DNA from: Sulfuriferula sp. AH1
GTDB lineage: Bacteria > Pseudomonadota > Gammaproteobacteria > Burkholderiales > Sulfuriferulaceae
Assembly: GCF_002162035.1 (NCBI RefSeq)
Contig: NZ_CP021138.1
Location: 620,001 to 684,000 of the forward strand
Reading direction: 5' to 3'
Length of the DNA: 64,000 bases
This document shows positions 24,605 through 34,873 of this stretch, in pieces; within the stretch, counting starts at the first letter, position 1; every line of letters starts with the position of its first letter. The position numbers and the translations under genes are program-made. The notes under the pieces were generated by a model that did no database searches, had not been told where the DNA came from, and saw nothing but the letters and a program-made list of their open reading frames with translations.

Positions 24605-26962
24605 ATGAAATTTTCTGAATTGTGGTTGCGTAGTTATGTGAATCCGCCTCTGGATAGCGCGGCTTTGTCGCATTTGCTGACAATGGCAGGCCTTGAAGTC
24701 GAGGCAATGGAGCCGGTTGCGGCTGATTTTAGCGGCATTGTGGTCGGTCACGTGTTGTCGGTAGCGCCGCATCCCGATGCCGACCGCTTGCGCGTATGCG
24801 AGGTCGACGCGGGCACCGGCACCCCTTTGCAAATCGTATGCGGCGCCGCCAATGTTGGTGCGGGCGTGCGTGTGCCGTGCGCGGTGGTGGGCGCAAAGCT
24901 GCCGGGATTCGAAATTAAAAAGGCCAAACTGCGCGGTGTAGAATCGCTGGGCATGCTGTGTTCGGCGCGCGAGCTGGGAATGGCTGAAGAGGCCGACGGC
25001 TTGCTGTTGCTGCCGCCTGATGCGCCGGTAGGGCAGGATATCCGTGAATATCTGCGGTTGAACGATCATGTCTTTACCTTGAAACTCACCCCTAACCGTA
25101 GTGATTGCCTGAGTCTGATGGGGATAGCGCGCGAAGTGGCCGCGCTGACCGGCAGCGAAATGATGGTGCCTGAAGTAACCGCGATTTCAGTTACGACGCA
25201 GGCGGTGCCCGAAATCCGGGTGGCGGCTACCGAGGCTTGTCCGCGTTATTGCGGCCAGGTGTTAAGTAATTTGGATCCGAAGGCGGTGACGCCGGAATGG
25301 ATGATAGAACGCCTGGCGCGGAGCGGTGTACGCAGTCTGGGCGCAATCGTGGATATTACCAATTACGTCATGCTGGAAACCGGACAACCGCTGCATGCAT
25401 TTGATCTGGCCAAACTGTCCGGCGCGATAGAAGTGCGGATGGCAAATGCCGGCGAGTCGCTGGTCCTGCTTAACGAGCAGCCGGTCAAGCTGGATAGCGA
25501 TATGCTGGTGATCGGCGATCAGGCCGGTGTGCAGGCGCTGGCCGGTATTATGGGTGGTGCAGCGAGCGCAGTGGGCGCGGACACTACCAGCATATTCCTC
25601 GAGTCGGCATTTTTTCATCCCGATTATATCGCTGGCCGTGCACGGCGTTTGGGTTTGACCACCGATGCTTCGCACCGTTTTGAGCGCGGCGTGGATTTTG
25701 CCGCAACGCAACATGCTTTATCGCGGGCAGTGCAGCTGATCATCGAAATTTGCGGTGGCAACGCGAGTGCTATGACCGAAGTGGTGCATAAGTTGCCCGA
25801 ACGGCCGGCGATACGCCTGCGCCCGGCACGCGCCAGCAAGATATTGGGAATCGAGTTCAGTCCTGCAGAGGTAGCTAAATGGTTGCAGCGTTTAGAATTT
25901 GCATTTGTCGAGGATGGGGATGGGTTTCGAGTGACGCCGCCCAGTTACCGGTTTGATTTGACCATAGAAGCCGATCTGGTTGAAGAGCTGGCGCGTCTGT
26001 ACGGATACGACAATATCCCTGCTATTGCGCCTGTGGCCGATTTGGTCATGCTGCCGAGTCCGGAACGACAGCGTCCGGTTGATCGCCTGCGCGATATTCT
26101 GGTTGCGCGTGATTATCAGGAAGTGATCACTTACAGCTTCGTCGATGCGGCATGGGAAGCGGCTTTTGCGCCGGGGCTGCAACCGGTTGCCCTGAAGAAT
26201 CCCATAGCCAGCCAGATGAGCGTCATGCGCTCCACCTTGCTGGGCGGTTTGATCAACGTGTTGAAAACCAATCTCAATCGCCGTCAAACCCGTGTGCGCA
26301 TTGTCGAGATCGGATGTTGTTTCTTGGCGGCAGATCATGGCTATGACCAGCCGCTGCGTATCGGCGGACTGGCATTCGGCGATGCGATGCCGGAGCAATG
26401 GGGCGTATCGGCTCGTGCGGTCGATTATTACGACGTCAAGGCGGATGTGGAGGCCTTGTGTTGGCCGCAAGTTCCGCAATTCGTAGCAGCTGCGCATCCT
26501 GCAATGCATCCGGGACAATGTGCTGCCGTGCAGATCGACGGAATTAATATCGGCTGGCTTGGCGCATTGCATCCGGCGTTGATGCAGCAATGGGATTTGG
26601 CGTCGGCACCGGTGCTGTTTGAGCTGTCGGTAGCGCCTTTGCTGCGGCAGAATTTGCCGGTGCATGGAGAGATTTCCCGATTTCCGCCGGTGCGTCGCGA
26701 TCTGGCGGTGATCGTTCAGCAGGAAATGGCAGCGCAAACCTTACTTGATGCCATGCAATCTGCTAGAATAGCAGGTGTGGTCGAGATCGCGCTGTTTGAC
26801 GTATATCGTGGCAAAGGTATTGATTCTGATAAAAAAAGTCTTGCTTTCCGCGTGCTGATGCAAGACAATCAAAAGACATTTACAGATAGTGAGGTCGATG
26901 CGGCAATGTCGCAGCTGACCGAGTTATTACAACAAAAATTTAACGCGCAATTGCGTTCCTGA
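24605..26962 (+). CDS. pheT: Phenylalanine--tRNA ligase beta subunit
   Basis: 785 residues. Contains the EMAP-like tRNA-binding domain (about 40-150, [19 protein letters not shown]), the B3/B4 editing domain ([22 protein letters not shown]), B5, and the C-terminal anticodon-binding FDX-ACB domain ([23 protein letters not shown]). Length fits the family (795 in E. coli). It forms the heterotetramer with PheS. Confidence 0.97.
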   Translation: MKFSELWLRSYVNPPLDSAALSHLLTMAGLEVEAMEPVAADFSGIVVGHVLSVAPHPDADRLRVCEVDAGTGTPLQIVCGAANVGAGVRVPCAVVGAKLPGFEIKKAKLRGVESLGMLCSARELGMAEEADGLLLLPPDAPVGQDIREYLRLNDHVFTLKLTPNRSDCLSLMGIAREVAALTGSEMMVPEVTAISVTTQAVPEIRVAATEACPRYCGQVLSNLDPKAVTPEWMIERLARSGVRSLGAIVDITNYVMLETGQPLHAFDLAKLSGAIEVRMANAGESLVLLNEQPVKLDSDMLVIGDQAGVQALAGIMGGAASAVGADTTSIFLESAFFHPDYIAGRARRLGLTTDASHRFERGVDFAATQHALSRAVQLIIEICGGNASAMTEVVHKLPERPAIRLRPARASKILGIEFSPAEVAKWLQRLEFAFVEDGDGFRVTPPSYRFDLTIEADLVEELARLYGYDNIPAIAPVADLVMLPSPERQRPVDRLRDILVARDYQEVITYSFVDAAWEAAFAPGLQPVALKNPIASQMSVMRSTLLGGLINVLKTNLNRRQTRVRIVEIGCCFLAADHGYDQPLRIGGLAFGDAMPEQWGVSARAVDYYDVKADVEALCWPQVPQFVAAAHPAMHPGQCAAVQIDGINIGWLGALHPALMQQWDLASAPVLFELSVAPLLRQNLPVHGEISRFPPVRRDLAVIVQQEMAAQTLLDAMQSARIAGVVEIALFDVYRGKGIDSDKKSLAFRVLMQDNQKTFTDSEVDAAMSQLTELLQQKFNAQLRS

Positions 26963-26969
26963 GGTAGTG

Positions 26970-27275
26970 ATGACCCTGACCAAAGCAGAATTGGCTGACT
27001 TATTATTTGAAGAAGTCGGTCTGAATAAACGAGAAGCCAAAGATATGGTGGAAGCGTTTTTTGACGAAATTCGCACCGCGCTGGAAGCGGGTGATATAGT
27101 GAAACTATCAGGATTTGGTAATTTTCAGTTGCGCGATAAGCCGCAGCGTCCTGGACGCAACCCTAAGACAGGGGAAGATATGCCCATTAGCGCACGTCGG
27201 GTGGTGACTTTTCATCCGAGCAATAAACTCAAGACGCTAGTCGAAGTGACGTATGGCGGATCACCAGCCAACTAG
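26970..27275 (+). CDS. ihfA: Integration host factor alpha subunit
   Basis: 101 residues from the ATG at 26970, with GAGG just ahead; a GTG one codon earlier is unlikely. The sequence [55 protein letters not shown] and [17 protein letters not shown] matches IhfA. It bends DNA as a dimer with IhfB, in site-specific recombination, replication and transcription, and is a plausible partner for the integrase at 11289. It follows pheT by 7 bases. Confidence 0.97.
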   Translation: MTLTKAELADLLFEEVGLNKREAKDMVEAFFDEIRTALEAGDIVKLSGFGNFQLRDKPQRPGRNPKTGEDMPISARRVVTFHPSNKLKTLVEVTYGGSPAN

Positions 27276-27627
27276 CGAGCTGCCGCCGATTCCGGCTAAG
27301 CGCTACTTCACCATAGGTGAAGTTGGCGAGTTATGTGCGGTCAAACCGCACGTATTGCGTTACTGGGAACAGGAATTTTCTCAGCTCAAGCCGGTAAAAC
27401 GCCGTGGTAACCGCCGTTATTATCAGCATCATGAAGTATTGCTGATACGTCGCATACGGGAACTACTATACGAGCAAGGTTTCACGATCAGCGGCGCGCG
27501 TCATCGCCTGGAGGAGAGCGGTGGCGTTTCCATCATCGTAGAACAGGTCGAAGCCGCACCTGCGCCTGTCGATTATGCCGCTTTGCGTCAAGAGATCAGC
27601 GAAATTATCCAGGTGCTTAAAATATAG
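27253..27627 (+). CDS. MerR family transcriptional regulator
   Basis: 124 residues, starting 23 bases before the end of ihfA. The winged HTH is [20 protein letters not shown] then [20 protein letters not shown], typical of the short MerR proteins that follow ihfA in many proteobacteria. There is no C-terminal effector domain and no metal-binding cysteine. Its target is unknown; conserved position suggests a link with the pheST-ihfA operon. Confidence 0.92.
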   Translation: MADHQPTSELPPIPAKRYFTIGEVGELCAVKPHVLRYWEQEFSQLKPVKRRGNRRYYQHHEVLLIRRIRELLYEQGFTISGARHRLEESGGVSIIVEQVEAAPAPVDYAALRQEISEIIQVLKI

Positions 27628-27659
27628 CTTTTGTGCTTTGGCTGGCGCAATGCTTCTGC

Positions 27660-27665
27660 TATAAT
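27660..27665 (+). promoter_or_regulatory. -10 box of tRNA-Pro
   Basis: TATAAT nine bases before the tRNA; a weak -35 TTGGCT at 27638-27643 is 16 bases upstream. Confidence 0.6.
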
Positions 27666-27674
27666 TCCCGGCTT

Positions 27675-27753
<79 letters not shown>

Positions 27754-27809
27754 CAACTGCTCTGGTCTGATTCAGAATAATTATTAACGGGAATAACGAT
27801 CATCTTTAT

Positions 27810-28553
27810 ATGCGCATTCTATTGAGCAACGATGACGGATATTTTGCCCCCGGTCTGGCTGTTCTAGCCGAAACCTTATCCAGTATTGCAGAAATTACCG
27901 TAGTCGCACCAGAACGCGATCGTAGCGGCGCCAGTAACTCCCTGACTTTGGATCGCCCATTAATGCTGCGTCAGGCCGCATCCGGTTTTTATTATGTCAA
28001 CGGCACGCCGACCGACTGCGTGCATTTGGCGGTGACGGGCATGCTGGATCACCTGCCGGATATGGTGATTTCCGGTATCAATCATGGCGCCAACATGGGG
28101 GACGATACCGTGTATTCCGGAACCGTAGCGGCGGCTACGGAAGGTTTCCTGCTGGGCGTGCCCTCAATCGCGGTGTCTCTGGCCAGTTTTGCTGGCGGCA
28201 ATTATCCTGCGGCCGCGCGCGTGGTGCTGGAACTCGTTGAACGCATGATGTCCAAAGCGATGAAGGCGCCAGTGCTGCTCAATGTGAATGTGCCGGATGT
28301 GGCGTACGAAGAGCTGCAGGGTACCCGCGTGACCCGGTTAGGCCGGCGTCATAAAGCCGAACCCGTGCTCAAATCCACAAATCCGCGCGGACAGACGGTG
28401 TATTGGGTCGGTGCGGCAGGCGCGGCGCAAGATGCTGGCGAAGGTACGGACTTCGATGCAATTGCGCAACGGTGTGTTTCCGTTACGCCATTGCAGATAG
28501 ATCTGACGCATTATCAGCAACTGGATTTAATACAGGGATGGCTGGCGTCATGA
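27810..28553 (+). CDS. surE: 5'/3'-nucleotidase SurE
   Basis: 247 residues. The divalent-metal motif [12 protein letters not shown] is at residues 4-15, followed by [32 protein letters not shown] and [22 protein letters not shown]. It removes phosphate from nucleoside monophosphates and is linked to stress survival. First gene of the surE-pcm-nlpD-rpoS cluster; its stop overlaps the pcm start. Confidence 0.97.
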   Translation: MRILLSNDDGYFAPGLAVLAETLSSIAEITVVAPERDRSGASNSLTLDRPLMLRQAASGFYYVNGTPTDCVHLAVTGMLDHLPDMVISGINHGANMGDDTVYSGTVAAATEGFLLGVPSIAVSLASFAGGNYPAAARVVLELVERMMSKAMKAPVLLNVNVPDVAYEELQGTRVTRLGRRHKAEPVLKSTNPRGQTVYWVGAAGAAQDAGEGTDFDAIAQRCVSVTPLQIDLTHYQQLDLIQGWLAS

Positions 28554-29212
28554 GTCTGCTTAAGCACCGCGGTATAGGCATGACTTCGGAGCGTACGCGC
28601 TCGCGCATGATCGAACGTTTACGCGAGCAGGGCATCAGGGATATGACTGTGCTGGCTGCGATGTCGCTGGTGCCCCGGCATCTGTTTGTCAGTGAAGCGC
28701 TGGCGATACGGGCATACGAAGATACGGCGTTGCCGATCGGTTTCGGACAGACGATCTCGCATCCCTATAGTGTTGCCCGCATGGTCGAAATCCTGCGTAA
28801 TGGCAAGGATATGCAGCGTGTACTGGAGGTCGGCGGCGGATGCGGCTATCAGGCGGCAGTGCTATCCAAACTGGCACGCGAAGTCTATTCGATCGAACGG
28901 ATTGCGACTCTGCTCGGGCAAGCGCGCCGCACGATACGCGAATTGCGTATCGCCAATATCAAACTGAAACATGGCGATGGTAATGTCGGGCTGAGTGATG
29001 TCGCGCCATTCGATGGTATTATTCTGGCGGCGGCTGCACCTGAGCCGCCGCCGGCATTGCTGGCACAGCTGGCGGATGGCGGACGCATGGTGTTGCCGCG
29101 AGGGGTGGGCGACAGCCAGCAAATGATGCTGATAGAACGGCGTGCGGACACATATCAGGAAAGCGTATTGGAGATGGTGCATTTCGTGCCGTTACTACCG
29201 GGAGTGGCTTGA
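28550..29212 (+). CDS. pcm: Protein-L-isoaspartate O-methyltransferase
   Basis: 220 residues from the ATG at 28550 that overlaps the surE stop (ATGA). It repairs isoaspartyl residues in aged proteins using SAM. Motifs: [35 protein letters not shown], the SAM site [19 protein letters not shown] (usually VLEIGTGSGYQ; here G-C replaces G-S), and [12 protein letters not shown]. The change in the SAM loop keeps all glycines. Confidence 0.95.
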   Translation: MSLLKHRGIGMTSERTRSRMIERLREQGIRDMTVLAAMSLVPRHLFVSEALAIRAYEDTALPIGFGQTISHPYSVARMVEILRNGKDMQRVLEVGGGCGYQAAVLSKLAREVYSIERIATLLGQARRTIRELRIANIKLKHGDGNVGLSDVAPFDGIILAAAAPEPPPALLAQLADGGRMVLPRGVGDSQQMMLIERRADTYQESVLEMVHFVPLLPGVA

Positions 29213-30183
29213 TGAAACGTTGGTGGTGGGTATTTGCTGGTTTGACGTTGGCTGGCTGCAGCACCACTCATGTTGCTCCCGTCGTTGATATGACCGGTAC
29301 CAGAACAGCCGCAGTAAAACGTAATACCTCCCCGACCTCCGGTAAAGTCCGCGATTGGCGTCCATCGACCCATACCGTGCAAAAAGGCGAAACCTTATAC
29401 AGCATTGCGTTGGAGTATGGACTGGATTACCGTGATCTGGCAACCTGGAATGGTCTTGAAGATATCAATCGAATACTGGTGGGGCAGACTCTGCGCCTGA
29501 CCGCACCAGATGCGGGTACAAAGCCGGCGGAAAGCAAAGTTCAGGCAGTAGCGCTTAAACCGCCGGTGATTGCGACGCAGGCGATTACCGAGTCGGTTAA
29601 TATCAGCCAGCCGCAAGCAATCAAACTGCCTTATTCCCAAGCCGCTTTAACCCAGCTCTCCCGCATTGCAGACAAACCGGTTGCGTTAAAATCCAATTCT
29701 GTACAGGCGCCGGTACCTGCTGATGCAGCGGTGAAACCGGCTGGCAACACCGACAAACCTGCTCCTGCCGCAGCCAGAGATTCCGCAGGTAAGGAGGCCG
29801 ATGATGCTGCGCTGGACTGGTCGTGGCCGGCTAACGGACCGGTTATTACCGAATTCAGCGAGGCAAAATCCAGCAAGGGAATCGACATCGGCGGTAGTCG
29901 CGGCCAGCCTGTCTATGCTGCTGCTGCAGGAAAAGTTGTATATAGTGGTTCCGGACTGCGCGGATATGGTAAATTGGTCATCATCAAGCACAACGCGATA
30001 TATTTATCTGCCTATGCACACAATCAGCAGATTTTGGTAAAAGAGGGACAGGCGATCAGCCGCGGACAGAAAATTGCCGAAATGGGCGATAGTGATGCGG
30101 ATCGGGTCGAGTTGCATTTTGAAGTTCGGCAAATGGGCAAACCCGTTGACCCACTGAAATATCTTCCTGAGGTTACAAAATGA
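29212..30183 (+). CDS. nlpD: Murein hydrolase activator NlpD (LysM/M23 lipoprotein)
   Basis: 323 residues from ATG 29212. Lipobox LAGC with Cys at about 16. LysM at about 45-90 ([20 protein letters not shown]), a Pro/Ala-rich linker, then an M23 domain at about 205-315. The M23 site is degenerate: SKGIDIGG lacks the usual leading His, and ELHFEVR keeps only one His of HxH. That matches E. coli NlpD, which does not cut peptidoglycan but activates amidase AmiC at the division site. The gene normally carries an rpoS promoter within it. Confidence 0.93.
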   Translation: MKRWWWVFAGLTLAGCSTTHVAPVVDMTGTRTAAVKRNTSPTSGKVRDWRPSTHTVQKGETLYSIALEYGLDYRDLATWNGLEDINRILVGQTLRLTAPDAGTKPAESKVQAVALKPPVIATQAITESVNISQPQAIKLPYSQAALTQLSRIADKPVALKSNSVQAPVPADAAVKPAGNTDKPAPAAARDSAGKEADDAALDWSWPANGPVITEFSEAKSSKGIDIGGSRGQPVYAAAAGKVVYSGSGLRGYGKLVIIKHNAIYLSAYAHNQQILVKEGQAISRGQKIAEMGDSDADRVELHFEVRQMGKPVDPLKYLPEVTK

Positions 30184-31109
30184 CTGATATGGACGGAAAT
30201 GACGCAGATGAATCGCCCGTTGCGGCTGAAGAGATACTTCCCGATGTGGAATTGGTCGAATCCCTGTTGCTGGATGATTTGCAAGCCGACGTGACGCAGA
30301 TGTATCTGCATGATATCGGCCATAACGCATTATTGAGTGCCGATGAAGAACGCCTCCTGACCGAACAGGTCGTGCAGGGAAATTTCGCTTCGCGACAAAA
30401 AATGATCGTTTGCAATTTGCGTCTGGTGGTGAATATTGCCAAACATTATAGTCATCGTGGCATGTCTTTGCTGGATTTGATTGAAGAAGGCAACCTGGGC
30501 CTGATGCATGCGCTGGAAAAATTCGACCCTTCGCGCGGGTTCCGGTTTTCAACTTATGCGACATGGTGGATACGCCAATCAATCGAGCGCGCCATCATGA
30601 ATCAATCCCGCACCATCCGTTTGCCGGTGCATATCGTCAAGGCGATCAATGTCATTCTGCGGGCACGCCACCATTTGATGCAGCACGGGGTGAGCGAAGC
30701 GAGTGATGAAGACATTGCACATCTGGTCGGGGTGCCGGTTGAGGAAGTGCAACAGATGTTGCGCCTGAACGACAGGCTGCTGTCGCTGGATGCGCCGCTG
30801 GATATGGATGCCGATTTGACCATGGGCGAGACCCTGGTCGATGAACATGGCGAGCTGCCTGAACATATGCTGGCTCAGGCAGAGACGTTGAGTTTTATCA
30901 CCGAATGGCTGAGTCAGCTTAGCGATAAACAGCGCTGGGTGATAGAACGCCGTTTCGGGCTCAATGACCAGGAAGTGCAAACATTGGAACAGCTCGCTAA
31001 CGATCTCAATATCAGCCGCGAACGGGTACGCCAGATCCAGACTGAAGCGCTGCAATTGTTGCGCAAATTTTTGCGGCGGCTGGGTATGGATAAAGACGCC
31101 CTGCTATGA
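30180..31109 (+). CDS. rpoS: RNA polymerase sigma factor RpoS
   Basis: 309 residues, overlapping nlpD by 4 bases. Region 1.2/2 ([80 protein letters not shown]), region 3 and region 4 ([40 protein letters not shown]) are complete. It lacks a long region 1.1, as expected for RpoS. It directs the general stress and stationary-phase response. Position after nlpD supports RpoS rather than another group 2 factor. Confidence 0.96.
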   Translation: MTDMDGNDADESPVAAEEILPDVELVESLLLDDLQADVTQMYLHDIGHNALLSADEERLLTEQVVQGNFASRQKMIVCNLRLVVNIAKHYSHRGMSLLDLIEEGNLGLMHALEKFDPSRGFRFSTYATWWIRQSIERAIMNQSRTIRLPVHIVKAINVILRARHHLMQHGVSEASDEDIAHLVGVPVEEVQQMLRLNDRLLSLDAPLDMDADLTMGETLVDEHGELPEHMLAQAETLSFITEWLSQLSDKQRWVIERRFGLNDQEVQTLEQLANDLNISRERVRQIQTEALQLLRKFLRRLGMDKDALL

Positions 31110-31768
31110 CGCCGGTATTGGATTGGCAGGAAATCGACACGGTGCTGCTGGATATGGACGGCACGTTGCTGGATCTGCATTTCGATAATTATTTCTGGCG
31201 CCAGCATCTGCCTGCATGTTATGCCCGGCAAAACGGCGTGCCGTTAACAGAAGCAACGACGTATTTAACGCAATTGTTCGCATTGCATCAAGGCAGTCTG
31301 CAATGGTATTGCCTGGATTTCTGGCGGCAGGCACTGGATATGGATATCGTCGCGCTTAAACGCGAGGTACAGCACCTGATCGCGGTACGCCATGAGGTTG
31401 ATGTATTTTTGGCCGCGCTGCGGCAGGCGGGTAAACATATCGTGCTGGTGACCAATGCCCATCCGGATAGTCTGACGCTGAAGATGCAGCGTACGGCATT
31501 GACGTCGAATTTTGATCTGATGGTCACTTCACATCAATTGGGCTTGGCAAAGGAACAGCCGGGTTTCTGGGAAGCATTGCAGATGCTCGTGCCATTTCAT
31601 GCGCAACGTACGGTCTTGTTCGATGACAGCCTGGCGGTTTTGCGCAATGCGCAGGAATACGGTATCCGCTATTTGCGCAGTATCCATCAGCCTGATAGTC
31701 AGGCTCCGGCACAGGATGTCGCCGGGTTCGCTGCGGTCGGGCGCTTTGGTGAGGTAATGCCGGTTTAA
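31106..31768 (+). CDS. HAD-family GMP/IMP nucleotidase (YrfG-like)
   Basis: 220 residues, overlapping rpoS by 4 bases. HAD motifs: [32 protein letters not shown] Lys in [23 protein letters not shown]. The DLHFDNYFW extension of motif I is diagnostic of the YrfG group, which dephosphorylates GMP and IMP. Coupling to rpoS is common in betaproteobacteria. Confidence 0.9.
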   Translation: MTPVLDWQEIDTVLLDMDGTLLDLHFDNYFWRQHLPACYARQNGVPLTEATTYLTQLFALHQGSLQWYCLDFWRQALDMDIVALKREVQHLIAVRHEVDVFLAALRQAGKHIVLVTNAHPDSLTLKMQRTALTSNFDLMVTSHQLGLAKEQPGFWEALQMLVPFHAQRTVLFDDSLAVLRNAQEYGIRYLRSIHQPDSQAPAQDVAGFAAVGRFGEVMPV

Positions 31769-32181
31769 ACGCCGGCAGATTCCGGGCAATCCAGGATGAT
31801 GCCGACTACCACGCGGCGGCCTTCCGCAACCAGAATGTTGTAGGTACGGCAGGCGGCCTTGGTATCCATGACTTCGAGTCCTACGCCTGCGTTAGTCAGC
31901 GCTGCGGAAAGCCGGGGGTGAGGGAATTGCAGGCGCTTGCCGGTGCCCAGCAACGCGATCTCCGGTTGCTGGGCGATGAACGCTTCGAAATGCCGGGTCT
32001 GTAATGTACTAAAGTTGCTGACTTGCCAATCCTGCAGAATGGCATCGGGGGTAACCAACAGGCTTGACTGGATGTAGCGTTCGCCATTGATGATGACATA
32101 ATCATCGCCATATCCGGTGAATAAATTGAGTCCTTCGGGCTGGGTCAGATGAAATTTCAAAACAGTCTCCAATTGCGGCAT
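31765..32181 (-). CDS. Mth938-like domain protein (DUF498)
   Basis: 138 residues from the start at 32181 (MPQLETVLKFHLTQ); the frame extends further upstream but without family similarity. The fold matches the Mth938/NDUFAF3 group: GYGDDYVIINGERYIQSSLL, LLGTGKRLQFPHPRLSAALT, GVGLEVMDTKAACRTYNILV. Bacterial members are unstudied; eukaryotic relatives assist complex I assembly. It is divergent from alaA, sharing a 106-base promoter region, and overlaps the nucleotidase gene end by 4 bases on the other strand. Confidence 0.88.
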   Translation of the reverse strand: MPQLETVLKFHLTQPEGLNLFTGYGDDYVIINGERYIQSSLLVTPDAILQDWQVSNFSTLQTRHFEAFIAQQPEIALLGTGKRLQFPHPRLSAALTNAGVGLEVMDTKAACRTYNILVAEGRRVVVGIILDCPESAGV

Positions 32182-32287
32182 GAGCGTACAGTCGAGTAAG
32201 ATTATACATTTTGGCACCTTGACGACCAAGCTTGTCAATCGGGCTCGAGTTTTAGGATAAATATTCGTGATGACGAAAGAGGCGCAA

Positions 32288-33526
32288 ATGTTGCGACCAG
32301 TTAAAAAATCGACCAAATTGGATAATGTTTGCTACGACATTCGCGGTCCGGTGCTGGCGCGTGCCAAGCAAATGGAAGACGAAGGACAGCGCATCATCAA
32401 ACTCAACATCGGCAATCCTGCGCCGTTCGGTTTCGAAGCGCCGGAAGAAATCGTGCAGGACGTGATCGTGAATCTACCCAATGCATCGGGATACACCGAT
32501 TCCAAAGGTCTGTTTGCGGCGCGCAAGGCAATCATGCATTACACCCAGAGCAAGGGTATTGCCGGTGTGCAGATCGACGATATCATCATCGGCAATGGCG
32601 CCTCCGAACTGATTGTGCTGGCGATGCAGGCTTTGCTCAACAGCGGGGACGAGGTTTTGGTACCAGCGCCGGATTATCCGTTATGGACGGCAGCCGTCAC
32701 GCTGGCGGGCGGGACGCCGCGGCATTATCTGTGCGACGAGAATGCTGACTGGATGCCTGATCTGGACGATATCCGCGCCAAGATCACGCCGAATACACGG
32801 GCCATCGTCATCATCAACCCCAATAATCCGACCGGTGCGCTGTATACGCCGGAAATACTGGAAGGGATACTGGCCATTGCGCGGCAATACCAGCTCATCG
32901 TCTACGCAGACGAGATTTACGACAAGGTGCTGTATGACGCACACGAGCACGTGTCTATCGCTTCGATGACGGACGATGTGTTGTGCGTGACCTTGAATGG
33001 CCTGTCCAAGAATTACCGGGCCTGCGGCTATCGCGCCGGATGGATGGTGATTTCCGGCGATAAGCGCCATGCGCTCGATTACATCGAGGGTCTGAACATG
33101 CTGGCGTCGATGCGTCTGTGTTCCAATGTGCCCGGGCAATATGCGATCCAGACCGCGCTGGGCGGCTACCAGAGCATAGTTGATCTGGTAGCGCCGGAAG
33201 GGCGGCTGACTCGTCAGCGTAATCTGGCCTGGGAATTGCTGACGGCCATTCCCGGTGTGAGCTGTGTCAAGCCGCAAGCAGCGCTGTACATGTTTCCGCG
33301 CCTGGATCCGAAAATGTACCCGATCGAAAACGATCAGAAATTCATTCTCGATTTGCTGGAAGAAGAGCGTGTGCTTATCGTGCAGGGGACCGGATTTAAC
33401 TGGCCGCAACCCGATCATTTTCGTGTGGTGATCTTGCCGCATGAGGATGAGCTGCGGGAAGCGATAGGACGGATAGCCCGGTATCTGGAACGGTATCGCA
33501 AGTTGCACGGTAGCTATGTAGATTAA
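32288..33526 (+). CDS. alaA: Glutamate--pyruvate aminotransferase AlaA
   Basis: 412 residues from the ATG at 32288, with GAGG ahead and the family start LRPVKKSTKLDNVCYDIRGP. PLP-fold type I: NPNNPTGALYTPEILEG, YADEIYDKVLYD, and the PLP lysine in LNGLSKNYRACGYRAGWMV. It makes alanine from pyruvate and glutamate. It is followed by hom after 14 bases; all three genes alaA-hom-thrC probably form one amino-acid operon. E. coli AlaA is 405 residues. Confidence 0.93.
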   Translation: MLRPVKKSTKLDNVCYDIRGPVLARAKQMEDEGQRIIKLNIGNPAPFGFEAPEEIVQDVIVNLPNASGYTDSKGLFAARKAIMHYTQSKGIAGVQIDDIIIGNGASELIVLAMQALLNSGDEVLVPAPDYPLWTAAVTLAGGTPRHYLCDENADWMPDLDDIRAKITPNTRAIVIINPNNPTGALYTPEILEGILAIARQYQLIVYADEIYDKVLYDAHEHVSIASMTDDVLCVTLNGLSKNYRACGYRAGWMVISGDKRHALDYIEGLNMLASMRLCSNVPGQYAIQTALGGYQSIVDLVAPEGRLTRQRNLAWELLTAIPGVSCVKPQAALYMFPRLDPKMYPIENDQKFILDLLEEERVLIVQGTGFNWPQPDHFRVVILPHEDELREAIGRIARYLERYRKLHGSYVD

Positions 33527-33540
33527 GTGGAAAACATAAT

Positions 33541-34854
33541 ATGAAACCAATGAATGTAGGTTTGTTAGGCTTGGGTACCGTGGGCGGCGGTACGCTGACA
33601 GTGCTGCGGCGCAATGCGGCGGAAATCACCCGGCGTGCCGGTCGCGAGATACGGGTGATCATGGCCGCGGTGCGCGACATGGAAAAAGCGCAGGCCTTTG
33701 CTGCCCCCGATATGCAATTGACGAATAATCCGTTCGAAGTTGTCGATAACCCCGATATCGATATCGTGGTGGAGATGATAGGCGGCGAAAATCCGGCCAA
33801 AGAACTTATCCTGATGGCGATAGAAAACGGCAAGCATGTGGTGACTGCCAACAAGGCGCTGATCGCCAACCACGGCACCGAGATATTTGCTGCAGCACAA
33901 AGAAAAGGCGTGATGGTTGCATTCGAAGCTGCCGTAGCTGGCGGCATCCCGATTATCAAGGCGATCCGTGAAGGCTTGACCGCCAATCGCATCGAATGGA
34001 TAGCCGGCATCATCAACGGCACCACGAACTTTATTCTTACCGAAATGCGCGATAAAGGTGCCGATTTCGGCGATGTGCTGAAAGAAGCGCAGCGTCTGGG
34101 ATACGCCGAGGCGGATCCGACGTTTGATGTGGAAGGTGTCGATGCCGCACATAAACTCACGATCATGTCGGCAATTGCCTTCGGCATCCCGATGCAGTTC
34201 GATCATGCGTACATCGAGGGGATTACCAGGCTCACCGGCGATGATGTCAGATATGCCGAACAGCTGGGTTATCGCATCAAACTGCTGGGCATCACCAAGC
34301 GCACGCCACAGGGCATAGAGCTGCGCGTGCACCCGGCATTGATTCCGGCACGGCGGCTGATTGCCAATGTGGATGGTGCCATGAATGCGATCCTGGTCAA
34401 GGGCGATGCGGTGGGCGTCACCATGTATTACGGCGCAGGCGCGGGCGCAGAACCTACCGCATCGTCGGTGGTGGCCGATCTGGTCGATGTGACGCGCATG
34501 CATACGGCCGATCCGCATAGCCGCGTACCGCATCTCGCATTCCAGCCGGACACCTTGTCGGATGAGCCGATACTGGCGATGGATGAGGTGCGCACCTCGT
34601 ATTATTTGCGCTTGCGCGCGTTTGACAAACCCGGCGTGTTGGCGGATGTGACTCGCATTCTGGCGGATCTGGATATTTCCATTGATGCGATGATGCAAAA
34701 AGAGCCCCAGGAAGGCCAGGAACAGGTCGACATTATTATTCTTACGCATCAGAGCGTGGAGAAAAATGTGAATGCGGCGATGGCAAAAATCGAAGCGTTG
34801 CCTGCCATTTCCGGCAAGATCGCGCGCATTCGTCTGGAAGAATTGAATAAGTGA
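33541..34854 (+). CDS. hom: Homoserine dehydrogenase
   Basis: 437 residues. NAD(P)-binding domain MNVGLLGLGTVGGGTLTVLR, catalytic region with NKALIANHG, GGIPIIKAIREGL, INGTTNFILTEM, AEADPTFDVEGVDAAHKL, and a C-terminal ACT domain (about 352-430, YYLRLRAFDKPGVLADVTRI) for feedback control by threonine. It reduces aspartate semialdehyde to homoserine, giving the substrate for threonine and methionine. It sits directly before thrC. Confidence 0.97.
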   Translation: MKPMNVGLLGLGTVGGGTLTVLRRNAAEITRRAGREIRVIMAAVRDMEKAQAFAAPDMQLTNNPFEVVDNPDIDIVVEMIGGENPAKELILMAIENGKHVVTANKALIANHGTEIFAAAQRKGVMVAFEAAVAGGIPIIKAIREGLTANRIEWIAGIINGTTNFILTEMRDKGADFGDVLKEAQRLGYAEADPTFDVEGVDAAHKLTIMSAIAFGIPMQFDHAYIEGITRLTGDDVRYAEQLGYRIKLLGITKRTPQGIELRVHPALIPARRLIANVDGAMNAILVKGDAVGVTMYYGAGAGAEPTASSVVADLVDVTRMHTADPHSRVPHLAFQPDTLSDEPILAMDEVRTSYYLRLRAFDKPGVLADVTRILADLDISIDAMMQKEPQEGQEQVDIIILTHQSVEKNVNAAMAKIEALPAISGKIARIRLEELNK

Positions 34855-34873
34855 TTCACTAAAGGCTAAAGCT